Source: Candidatus Alistipes excrementipullorum
Lineage (GTDB): Bacteria > Bacteroidota > Bacteroidia > Bacteroidales > Rikenellaceae
Assembly (NCBI GenBank): GCA_019113665.1
Contig: DXGW01000164.1
Location: 1-6,489 of the forward strand
Length of the DNA stretch: 6,489 nucleotides
Reading direction: 5' to 3'
Shown: piece after piece, positions 1-6,423 of the stretch
Position numbering within the stretch: position 1 is the first letter of the stretch
How the letters are laid out: the number at the start of each line of letters is the position of its first letter
The notes under the pieces: model-generated
What the model was told of the DNA's origin: nothing
What the model saw: only the letters and a program-made list of their open reading frames with translations
The model's database searches: none
Made by a program: the position numbers and the translations under genes

Positions 1-47
1 TTGATAAAATGCAACACCACGGCCGGGAATTTTCATACAATATTCCG

Positions 48-55
48 TATATTTG
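48..55 (+). promoter_or_regulatory. Bacteroidetes-type -7 promoter box for dnaE
   Basis: TATATTTG matches the TAnnTTTG -7 consensus of the Bacteroidetes primary sigma factor exactly. It would place the transcription start near 60-62 and leave a leader of about 20 bases before the dnaE ATG. The matching -33 element (a TTG about 19-23 bases upstream) is not clear: the expected stretch near 20-28 is G/C-rich. The call therefore rests on one 8-base match in the right place. Bases 1-47 hold nothing else I can support. One frame is open from base 1 to a TAG at 58-60, but it is too short to call an upstream gene tail. Confidence 0.5.
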
Positions 56-70
56 CATAGTTTAATTTAA

Positions 71-76
71 AAGGAA
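71..76 (+). promoter_or_regulatory. Shine-Dalgarno-like AAGGAA before dnaE
   Basis: AAGGAA lies 5 bases before the ATG at 82, so the AAGGA core has a 6-base spacer. Bacteroidetes often start genes without a Shine-Dalgarno sequence, and trxA and htpG in this window show none, so its presence here supports the ATG at 82 as the true dnaE start. That ATG also places the HLHVH metal motif at residues 6-10, as expected for the family. Confidence 0.45.
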
Positions 77-81
77 TCCAG

Positions 82-1542
82 ATGCTCGATTTCGTACATC
101 TTCACGTACACTCACAATACTCGATCCTCGACGGACAGGCCAGCATATCCAATCTTGTGGACAAGGCCATAGCCGACGGCATGAAGGGTATCGCCATTAC
201 CGACCATGGCAACATGTTCGGTATAAAGGAGTTCTATAATTACGTGAAGAAAAAGAACGGTGCGCGCCGTGACAAGATCAAGCAGCTGGAAGCGCAGATT
301 GCCGAAACGGAGCAGGCTATTGCAGGAAACGGCGGCTCGGACGAACAGCGAGCTACTCTCGACAAGTTGCGCAAGGACCTCGACGCTGTTCCCAAAGAAG
401 ATTTCAAGGCCATTATAGGGTGCGAGGTGTATGTCGCCCGCCGCAGGCTGCAGGACAAGGAGGGAAAACCCGACCAGAGCGGTTATCACCTCATACTTCT
501 CGCCAAGAACCTAAAAGGATACCACAACCTGATCAAGATAGTATCGAAGGCATGGACCGAGGGTTTCTACATGCGTCCGCGTACCGACCGCACAGAGATA
601 GAGAAATACCACGAAGGGTTGATCTGCTGTTCGGCCTGCCTTGCCGGCGAGGTCCCGCGTGCCATCACGGCCGGAGACATGGCCAAGGCCGAGGAGGCTA
701 TCCTGTGGCACAAAAACCTGTTCGGCGAGGATTACTATCTCGAACTGCAGCTGCACAAGGCGACAGTCGAGCGGGCCAACCATGAGGCCTACCCCATGCA
801 GTTGGAGGTAAACAAGCACCTCAAGGAATTCGCAGTAAAGCACGGTGTACGTCTTGTATGCACGAACGACGTCCACTTCGTCAACGAGGACAATGCCGAA
901 GCACACGACCGTCTGATATGTCTCTCGACCGGCAAGGATCTCGACGACCCCAAACGCATGCTCTACTCGAAGCAGGAGTGGCTGAAGACACGCGCCGAAA
1001 TGGAGGCAATCTTCGGGGACACGCCCGAAGCCATGACCAACACGGTCGACATTTGCAATCAGGTAGAGTCATACTCGATAGACCACGCCCCTATCATGCC
1101 GACCTTCGCAATACCCGAAGAGTTCGGTACCGAGCAGGAGTACAGGGCCAAATACACCGAAGAGGATCTTTTCAATGAGTTTACGCGCGATGAGAACGGC
1201 AACGTGGTCGTAAGCGAAGCTGAAGCCAGGAAGAAGATCGACAAGCTCGGCGGCTATGACAAACTTTACCGTATCAAGCTCGAGGCGGACTATCTTACCA
1301 AACTTACGATGGACGGAGCCGCCAGACGATACGGATCGCCGTTGTCGCCGGAAGTGGCCGAACGTCTCAAGTTCGAGTTGCATGTGATGAAGACCTGGGT
1401 TTCCCCGGATACTTCCTCATTGTGCAGGATTTCATACGCGCCGCCCGCGAAGAGCTCGACGTTTCGGTCGGTCCGGGACGTGGATCGGCTGCCGGTTCGG
1501 CCGTGGCCTACTGTCTGGGCATCACGCAGATCGACCCGATAG
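82..1542 (+). CDS. dnaE: DnaE N-terminal fragment: PHP domain and start of the palm
   Basis: As written, this frame encodes 486 residues, of which the first 438 are genuine DnaE and the last 48 (after HVMKT) are out-of-frame sequence ending at the TAG at 1540-1542. The PHP domain appears to keep all nine usual metal ligands: H8, H10, D17, H42, E115, H136, C186, D263 and H265. In Thermus and mycobacterial DnaE such an intact site carries a 3'-5' proofreading exonuclease, whereas the E. coli site is degenerate. Residues about 60-105 are a charged, Lys/Glu/Gln-rich helical insertion within the PHP domain, predicted here as a short coiled coil. On its own this fragment lacks the polymerase catalytic aspartates and could not synthesise DNA. 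Confidence 0.85.
   Translation: MLDFVHLHVHSQYSILDGQASISNLVDKAIADGMKGIAITDHGNMFGIKEFYNYVKKKNGARRDKIKQLEAQIAETEQAIAGNGGSDEQRATLDKLRKDLDAVPKEDFKAIIGCEVYVARRRLQDKEGKPDQSGYHLILLAKNLKGYHNLIKIVSKAWTEGFYMRPRTDRTEIEKYHEGLICCSACLAGEVPRAITAGDMAKAEEAILWHKNLFGEDYYLELQLHKATVERANHEAYPMQLEVNKHLKEFAVKHGVRLVCTNDVHFVNEDNAEAHDRLICLSTGKDLDDPKRMLYSKQEWLKTRAEMEAIFGDTPEAMTNTVDICNQVESYSIDHAPIMPTFAIPEEFGTEQEYRAKYTEEDLFNEFTRDENGNVVVSEAEARKKIDKLGGYDKLYRIKLEADYLTKLTMDGAARRYGSPLSPEVAERLKFELHVMKTWVSPDTSSLCRISYAPPAKSSTFRSVRDVDRLPVRPWPTVWASRRSTR
1393..1400 (+). other. Frameshift point in dnaE (one base missing)
   Basis: The upstream frame reads ACC TGG GTT TCC (T W V S), while the family expects a Met before GFPGYFLIVQDFI. 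Adding a single A between 1395 and 1396 gives ACC ATG GGT TTC, that is T-M-G-F, and joins both frames exactly. A ribosomal -1 slip that reread C1395 would give T-L-G-F instead. The site is not in a homopolymer. GGGTTTC at 1397-1403 looks like a slippery heptamer, but its phase belongs to the downstream frame, so it cannot drive the required shift. Confidence 0.85.
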
Positions 1543-3896
1543 CATACGACCTTCTGTTCGAGCGTTTCCTCAATCCCGACCGTATATCGCTGCCGGATAT
1601 CGACATCGACTTCGATGATGACGGCCGCGGGCGCGTATTGAACTGGGTTACGGAAAAATACGGCAAGGAGAAGGTTGCGCATATCATAACCTATGGCACG
1701 ATGGCCACGAAACTCGCCATCAAGGACGTCGCACGCGTGCAAAAACTTCCTTTGGCGGAATCGGACAGGCTCTGCAAGCTTGTTCCCGACAAGATTCCAG
1801 ACAAGAAGCTGAATCTGCCCAATGCCATAGAGTATGTCCCCGAGCTCAAGGCCGCGGAAGAGTCCAACGACCCGATACTCCGCGACACGATACGTTACGC
1901 CAAAATGCTCGAAGGCAACGTGCGTAACACGGGTGTGCATGCCTGCGGTACGATCATATGCCGTGACGACATCACCGATTGGGTCCCGGTCAGCACGGCC
2001 GACGACAAGGAGACGGGCCAGAAGATGCTGGTTACACAGTATGAAGGCTCAGTCATCGAGGATACGGGACTTATCAAGATGGACTTCCTCGGTCTCAAGA
2101 CCCTCTCCATCATCAAGGACGCCGTAGAGAACATAAAGAACACCAAAGGTATCGAAGTCGATATCGACAGCATACCTATTGACGACCCGGCGACATACAA
2201 GCTCTATAGCGACGGCCGTACCGTGGGGACGTTCCAGTTCGAGTCCGGAGGAATGCAGAAATACCTGCGCGAACTCAAGCCAACGGTATTCGAGGACCTG
2301 ATAGCCATGAACGCGCTCTACCGTCCGGGCCCTATGGACTACATACCCGACTTCATCAAGCGCAAGCATGGTAAAAGCCCGATTGTGTACGACATACCGA
2401 TCATGGAGAAGTACCTGAAGGATACTTACGGTGTGACGGTATATCAGGAGCAGGTCATGCTTCTGTCGCGCCTGCTGGCCAACTTCACGCGCGGACAGTC
2501 CGATACGCTGCGCAAGGCGATGGGAAAGAAGATCAAGTCGAAGCTGGACGAGCTGAAACCTCTGTTCATAAACGGAGGCACGGCCAACGGACACGATCCC
2601 AAGGTTCTCGAAAAGATATGGGCCGACTGGGAGAAATTCGCTTCGTACGCGTTCAACAAATCACACGCCACGTGCTATTCGTGGGTTGCCTACCAGACTG
2701 CCTACCTCAAGGCCAACTACCCTTCGGAGTACATGGCTGCCCTGCTGAGCCGCAACCTTACGGACATAAAGCAGATAACGACCTACATGACCGAGTGCAA
2801 GCACATGGGTATAAAGGTGCTCGGTCCCGACATAAACGAGTCGATGAAGAACTTCTCGTCCAACGAGGCGGGAGACGTCCGTTTCGGACTTGCGGCCATT
2901 AAGGGCGTCGGCGAGGCGGCCGTGCAGTCGATCATCGACGAACGCAGGAAAAACGGCAAGTTCAAGAACATATACGATCTGATGGAGCGCGTGAATTTCG
3001 CCGTTGTAAACCGAAAATGTCTCGAAAATATCGCCTATTCCGGCGGATTCGACTCGATCATAGACTTCCACCGCAGCAAGTTCTTTGCAAGCGACAGCCG
3101 CGGCGACGGTGAGACCACATTCATCGAACAACTGATGCGTTACGGTCAACATGTCCAGAATGAGCGTCAGAATGCCCAGCAGAGCCTGTTCGGCGGGGAT
3201 ACGGGCAGCGCCGACATTCAGCCGCCGACAACCCCCGTATGTGCCGACTGGAACCAGTTGCAGGTGCTCAACAAGGAGCGTGAGATGATAGGCTTGTACC
3301 TCTCGTCGCACCCACTCGACGACTACCGCATCATAATCGGCAACATGTGCAAGTACAACGTCTCGGACCTTGACAATCTCGACCGCCTGAGCGGCCAGGA
3401 GGTTGCAGTTGCCGGCATAGTCGTCAGCGTCCAGAACATGACGACAAAGGACGGACGCCCGTTCGGAAAGTTCAAACTCGAGGATTACAACGGCTCGCAC
3501 GAGTTCCTGTTGTACAGCAAGGACTACGAGACTTTCCGCCAATATATCTACCCCGATTACTTCCTGTTCATACGTGGAAAAGTTCAACAGCGCCCGTACA
3601 GCAATCCGCCGGCGCTTGAGTACAAGATCACGTCCATGACACAACTCTCCGAGATGAAGGACTCGATCAAGGAGATACACATCACCCTGCCCATATCCGA
3701 CGTCAAGGAGCCGTTGATCACGCGTCTGGGAGAGATCGTGCACAAGTCCAAGGGCAAGGCCGTGCTGTATATCAACCTCTATGACAGCGAAGAGCAGGTT
3801 TCGCTGAACATGTACTCACGCAAGTATCATGTCAGCATAGACAGCGAACTCACCGATTTTCTCGATGAAAACGACTTGAAATACAAAGTATCATAA
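1422..3896 (+). CDS. dnaE: DnaE C-terminal fragment: polymerase core, clamp-binding motif and OB fold
   Basis: The frame open to 3896 carries the rest of the polymerase. The formal start at 1422 is a GTG that is really an internal Val (residue 448) of DnaE; homology continues upstream in the same frame to LGFPGYFLI at about 1395, so it is not a true start. The region holds the palm glycine/serine motif, the aspartate motif PDIDID, the third catalytic Asp in MDFLGLK, the fingers, the helix-hairpin-helix, the OB fold and the C-terminal domain. QQSLF (3177-3191), between the helix-hairpin-helix and the OB fold, matches the beta-clamp pentapeptide (QL[S/D]LF type), the same order as in E. coli alpha. 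The gene ends in TAA, 26 bases before trxA. Confidence 0.85.
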   Translation: MQDFIRAAREELDVSVGPGRGSAAGSAVAYCLGITQIDPIAYDLLFERFLNPDRISLPDIDIDFDDDGRGRVLNWVTEKYGKEKVAHIITYGTMATKLAIKDVARVQKLPLAESDRLCKLVPDKIPDKKLNLPNAIEYVPELKAAEESNDPILRDTIRYAKMLEGNVRNTGVHACGTIICRDDITDWVPVSTADDKETGQKMLVTQYEGSVIEDTGLIKMDFLGLKTLSIIKDAVENIKNTKGIEVDIDSIPIDDPATYKLYSDGRTVGTFQFESGGMQKYLRELKPTVFEDLIAMNALYRPGPMDYIPDFIKRKHGKSPIVYDIPIMEKYLKDTYGVTVYQEQVMLLSRLLANFTRGQSDTLRKAMGKKIKSKLDELKPLFINGGTANGHDPKVLEKIWADWEKFASYAFNKSHATCYSWVAYQTAYLKANYPSEYMAALLSRNLTDIKQITTYMTECKHMGIKVLGPDINESMKNFSSNEAGDVRFGLAAIKGVGEAAVQSIIDERRKNGKFKNIYDLMERVNFAVVNRKCLENIAYSGGFDSIIDFHRSKFFASDSRGDGETTFIEQLMRYGQHVQNERQNAQQSLFGGDTGSADIQPPTTPVCADWNQLQVLNKEREMIGLYLSSHPLDDYRIIIGNMCKYNVSDLDNLDRLSGQEVAVAGIVVSVQNMTTKDGRPFGKFKLEDYNGSHEFLLYSKDYETFRQYIYPDYFLFIRGKVQQRPYSNPPALEYKITSMTQLSEMKDSIKEIHITLPISDVKEPLITRLGEIVHKSKGKAVLYINLYDSEEQVSLNMYSRKYHVSIDSELTDFLDENDLKYKVS

Positions 3897-3922
3897 ATCA
3901 ACAACAAACTAAAATCAAAGCT

Positions 3923-4237
3923 ATGGCATTACAACTTACAAAAGAGAATTACCAGAGCATCATATCTTCGTCACAGCCCGTAGTCATCGACTTCTGGGCC
4001 GAATGGTGCGGACCCTGCCGTATGGTAGCCCCCATTGTGGAGGAGCTGGCATCGGAATATAACGGCAAGGCCGTTATAGTAAAGTGCGACGTCGATTCGA
4101 ACGACGACATCGTTGCCGACTACAAAATCCGCAATATCCCGACGCTGATATTCCTCAAGAACGGCGAGGTTGTCGACAAGCACGTCGGTGCCATCTCGAA
4201 GGACGCCCTGAAGGCAAAGATCGACGCTCTGCTCTAA
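3923..4237 (+). CDS. trxA: Thioredoxin
   Basis: This is a complete 104-residue cytoplasmic thioredoxin, a general protein-disulfide reductant that is itself recycled by thioredoxin reductase and feeds ribonucleotide reductase, peroxiredoxins and similar partners. The active site is WCGPC (W28, C29, C32), with the buried Asp at D23 in VVIDFWA and the cis-Pro loop at RNIPT (P73). The length matches E. coli TrxA (about 108), and there is no signal peptide or lipobox, so it is a cytosolic thioredoxin rather than a periplasmic TlpA-like protein. C55 (VIVKCDVD) is an extra, non-catalytic cysteine. The ATG at 3923 is preceded by an A-rich stretch without a Shine-Dalgarno sequence. It follows dnaE by 26 bases with no terminator between, so the two are probably cotranscribed. 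A strong hairpin begins 13 bases after its TAA. Confidence 0.97.
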   Translation: MALQLTKENYQSIISSSQPVVIDFWAEWCGPCRMVAPIVEELASEYNGKAVIVKCDVDSNDDIVADYKIRNIPTLIFLKNGEVVDKHVGAISKDALKAKIDALL

Positions 4238-4250
4238 TGCAAAGCGACAA

Positions 4251-4288
4251 AAAAAGAGGGAGGTTGCATAAGCAATCTCCCTCTTTTT
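4251..4288. terminator. Shared bidirectional intrinsic terminator between trxA and htpG
   Basis: A 17-base left arm (4251-4267) pairs with a 17-base right arm (4272-4288) across a 4-base ATAA loop. All pairs are Watson-Crick except 4263:4276, which is G-U in the + strand transcript and an A-C mismatch in the - strand transcript. The right arm ends in T5 for trxA, and the left side starts with A7 (4249-4255), which gives a U7 tract to transcripts coming from htpG. It begins 13 bases after the trxA stop and lies 18 bases beyond the htpG stop, so it can end both convergent units. Confidence 0.9.
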
Positions 4289-4306
4289 CATACATGTGAT
4301 ACACGG

Positions 4307-6385
4307 CTATTTCTTCTCGCCCTTCTCGCCTTCGATAAGCGTAATCGAGCGCTGAATGAAGTCCGACAGGTTCTTACCCTTGAGCATACCGTTCGACAGC
4401 AATGCAAGGTCGATTATCTGGCGTACGAGATTGTTCTGTCCGCCTATCTCCCTGAGCCGTGCATTACGCTCGTCACGCAGTGTGACAACCTTCTTCGACA
4501 GCTCCTCGCGCATATTCTTCTCCTCGTCGGTAAGGTCCGACTCCTTCTTGTCCTTGACCGTCTCCTCGAAGCGTTTCTCTTCGCCGACCGCAGCGTCGAT
4601 CTTCTTGGTGATGCTCTTCAGTTTGTCACCGTAGGCCTTCTCGACGTCACCAAGCAGGTCTATCACTATCGGGTGGTTGCCGTTTACGGCTATGGTGAAG
4701 TTGTCGGGCATCTGACCGTAGAACTGGCTCATGCCGCCGCCTCCCATGGCCGACATCTCCTTCATACGGCGCATGAATTCGTTCTGCGTAATCACGATCG
4801 GGGCTTCGTCGGGCGACATCGCCTCGAACGAGATGCTGTAATGTATCTTCTCGTCCGTCGGCAGCTGGCTCTCGAATACGGGGCGCATGATCTCCTGCTG
4901 TGCCTCAGTCAGCGACATCTTCATCGCGTCCTCCTTCTGAATGAGCTTTTCGATCACATCGCTGTCGACACGCACGAACCGCACATTCTGGTTCTTGGAC
5001 TCGTACCAGTTGATATAGTGGTTGTCGAGCTGGCCGTTGAGCACCAGGACATCATACCCTTTGGCCTTGGCCGTTTCGAGGAACGAGTGCTTCTCTACGG
5101 GATCGTCCACATAGAGGAAGATTATGTTGCCGTTTTTGTCGGTCTGGTTGGCCTTGACCAGTTCGGTATATTCGGCTGCGGTGAAATACTTGCCGTCGAC
5201 GTTCTTCCACAGCATGAACTCCTGTGCCTTCTCGGCAAATTTCTCGTCAGTCAGGATACCGTACTGTATGAAGATCTTCAGGTCGTCCCACTTGGACTCG
5301 TACTCGGCACGCATCGTCGTGAAGAGCTCGTGCAGGCGGTCGGCAACCTTGCGGGTGATGTAGCTCGAAATCTTCTTGACGTTGGAGTCGCTCTGGAGAT
5401 AGCTACGCGACACGTTGAGCGGTATGTCCGGCGAGTCGATCACACCGTGCAGCAGCGTCAGGTATTCGGGGACGATACCCTCCACCTGGTCGGTCACGTA
5501 GACCTGGTTGGAGTAGAGCTGTATCTTGTTCTTCTGTATCTCGAAGTTGTTGTGGATCTTCGGGAAGTAGAGAATACCGGTCAGATGGAACGGGTAATCG
5601 ATGTTCAGATGTATGTAGAACAACGGATCATCGCTCAACGGATAAAGTTCGCGGTAGAACTCCTTGTACTGCTCCTCGGTTATGTCGGTAGGCTTGCGCG
5701 TCCACAGAGGATCGGTATCGTTGATGATGTTGTCCTTGTCGGTATCGACATACTTGCCGTCCTTCCACTCCTTGACCTTGCCGAAGGCAATGGGTACGGG
5801 CAGGAAACGGCAATACTTCTTCAACAGCGCCTCTACGGTCGAAGTCTCGGTATAGTCAAGGCAGTCGTCGGCAATGTGAAGGACTATCGACGTTCCGCGG
5901 TCACGTGCGGCATCAAGTTCTTCCATCTCGAATTCCGGAGAACCGTTGCAGCTCCAACGTACAGCCTTGGCTCCTTCCTGATAGGACTGCGTGAATATCT
6001 CCACCTTGTCGGCCACCATGAACGACGAGTAGAAGCCCAATCCGAAGTGGCCTATTATAGCCTGGTTCTTGTATTTGTCGAGAAACTCCTCGGCACTCGA
6101 GAATGCGATCTGGTTGATATACTTGTCCACCTCCTCGGCGGTCATACCGATACCGCGGTCGGTAACCGTCAACGTACGGGCTGCGCTGTCCACTGCAACA
6201 TGAATCGTAAGGTCGCCCAATTCACCCTTGACCGTGCCGGTCGACGAAAGAGTCTTGAGTTTCTGCGTAGCGTCCACTGCATTCGACACCAACTCACGAA
6301 GGAATATCTCGTGATCCGAGTAAAGGAACTTTTTGATGACGGGGAAGATGTTTTCGGTCGTTACCCCGATTTTTCCACTTTTCAT
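4307..6385 (-). CDS. htpG: HtpG, bacterial Hsp90-family molecular chaperone
   Basis: This is a complete 692-residue cytosolic ATP-dependent chaperone that remodels client proteins, often with the DnaK system. The N-terminal GHKL ATPase domain (about 1-205) shows FLRELVSNAVDA with catalytic E31, N35 and D38, DRGIGM (D76-M81) and the lid-end GHFGLGFYSSF (112-122). The middle domain (about 215-470) holds PLNVSRSYLQ with the ATP-contacting Arg (R327). The C-terminal part carries a Gly-rich MGGGGM (547-552), a long charged helical stretch (591-647) and the dimerisation end. It is roughly 70 residues longer than E. coli HtpG (624), mostly through this C-terminal region, which I recall as typical of Bacteroidetes. 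The N-terminus starts directly at MKSGKIGVTTENIF, with an A-rich leader and no Shine-Dalgarno sequence. It ends in TAG and converges on trxA. I could not find a TAnnTTTG box in the 104 bases upstream. Confidence 0.97.
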   Translation of the reverse strand: MKSGKIGVTTENIFPVIKKFLYSDHEIFLRELVSNAVDATQKLKTLSSTGTVKGELGDLTIHVAVDSAARTLTVTDRGIGMTAEEVDKYINQIAFSSAEEFLDKYKNQAIIGHFGLGFYSSFMVADKVEIFTQSYQEGAKAVRWSCNGSPEFEMEELDAARDRGTSIVLHIADDCLDYTETSTVEALLKKYCRFLPVPIAFGKVKEWKDGKYVDTDKDNIINDTDPLWTRKPTDITEEQYKEFYRELYPLSDDPLFYIHLNIDYPFHLTGILYFPKIHNNFEIQKNKIQLYSNQVYVTDQVEGIVPEYLTLLHGVIDSPDIPLNVSRSYLQSDSNVKKISSYITRKVADRLHELFTTMRAEYESKWDDLKIFIQYGILTDEKFAEKAQEFMLWKNVDGKYFTAAEYTELVKANQTDKNGNIIFLYVDDPVEKHSFLETAKAKGYDVLVLNGQLDNHYINWYESKNQNVRFVRVDSDVIEKLIQKEDAMKMSLTEAQQEIMRPVFESQLPTDEKIHYSISFEAMSPDEAPIVITQNEFMRRMKEMSAMGGGGMSQFYGQMPDNFTIAVNGNHPIVIDLLGDVEKAYGDKLKSITKKIDAAVGEEKRFEETVKDKKESDLTDEEKNMREELSKKVVTLRDERNARLREIGGQNNLVRQIIDLALLSNGMLKGKNLSDFIQRSITLIEGEKGEKK

Positions 6386-6423
6386 ATTATCGTGTTTTTA
6401 TGTTGTTTGCTTTTGGCCGATAA

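Larger units (their letters stand above)
82..3896 (+). pseudogene. dnaE: dnaE, DNA polymerase III alpha subunit, interrupted by a -1 frameshift near 1395
   Basis: This is the catalytic subunit of the chromosomal replicase, a C-family polymerase that extends DNA at the fork with the beta clamp and clamp loader. Restoring one base near 1395 gives a continuous protein of 1271 residues, a normal length for Bacteroidetes DnaE. Its domains in order are PHP (about 1-285), palm with the GPGRGSAAGS motif (464-473) and the PDIDID catalytic pair region (505-510), third catalytic Asp in MDFLGLK (D668), fingers with YRPGPM (747-752) and FNKSH (858-862), helix-hairpin-helix (GVG at 942-944), a QQSLF clamp-binding motif (1033-1037), OB fold (from about 1108) and a C-terminal domain to 1271. 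There is no intein and no other damage. As the gene is normally essential, the shift is probably a sequence error or a very recent mutation. I label it pseudogene only because the reading frame as written is broken. Confidence 0.9.

Noticed and set aside
1..60. Tail of an upstream + strand gene ending at the TAG at 58-60
   Set aside because: It would be only 19 codons, with no recognisable protein sequence, and it overlaps the likely dnaE promoter. The evidence is too weak to list.
1394..1398. CCTGG (Dcm-type CCWGG site) at the break as a methylation-linked sequencing artefact
   Set aside because: It is possible in principle, but if the missing A is real the molecule contains CCATGG, which is not a Dcm site. 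No read data are available.
1397..1403. GGGTTTC as a programmed -1 frameshift heptamer
   Set aside because: Its X-XXY-YYZ phase matches the downstream frame, not the incoming frame, and no downstream stimulatory hairpin is obvious. It cannot explain the needed shift.
1422..1430. GTG at 1422 as a genuine start of a separate polymerase gene (naturally split DnaE)
   Set aside because: DnaE homology continues upstream of it in the same frame to about 1395, the N-terminal part ends at the matching residue, and there are no split-intein motifs as in cyanobacterial dnaE.
1290..1940. 216-residue antisense open frame across the dnaE frameshift
   Set aside because: It has the same in-register cause downstream of the break and shows no family resemblance or start context.
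2661..3743. 360-residue open frame antisense to dnaE
   Set aside because: It is exactly in codon register with dnaE, so stops appear only where dnaE uses TTA, CTA or TCA, and these codons are rare here. The translation has no recognisable motifs, while the + strand is clearly DnaE.
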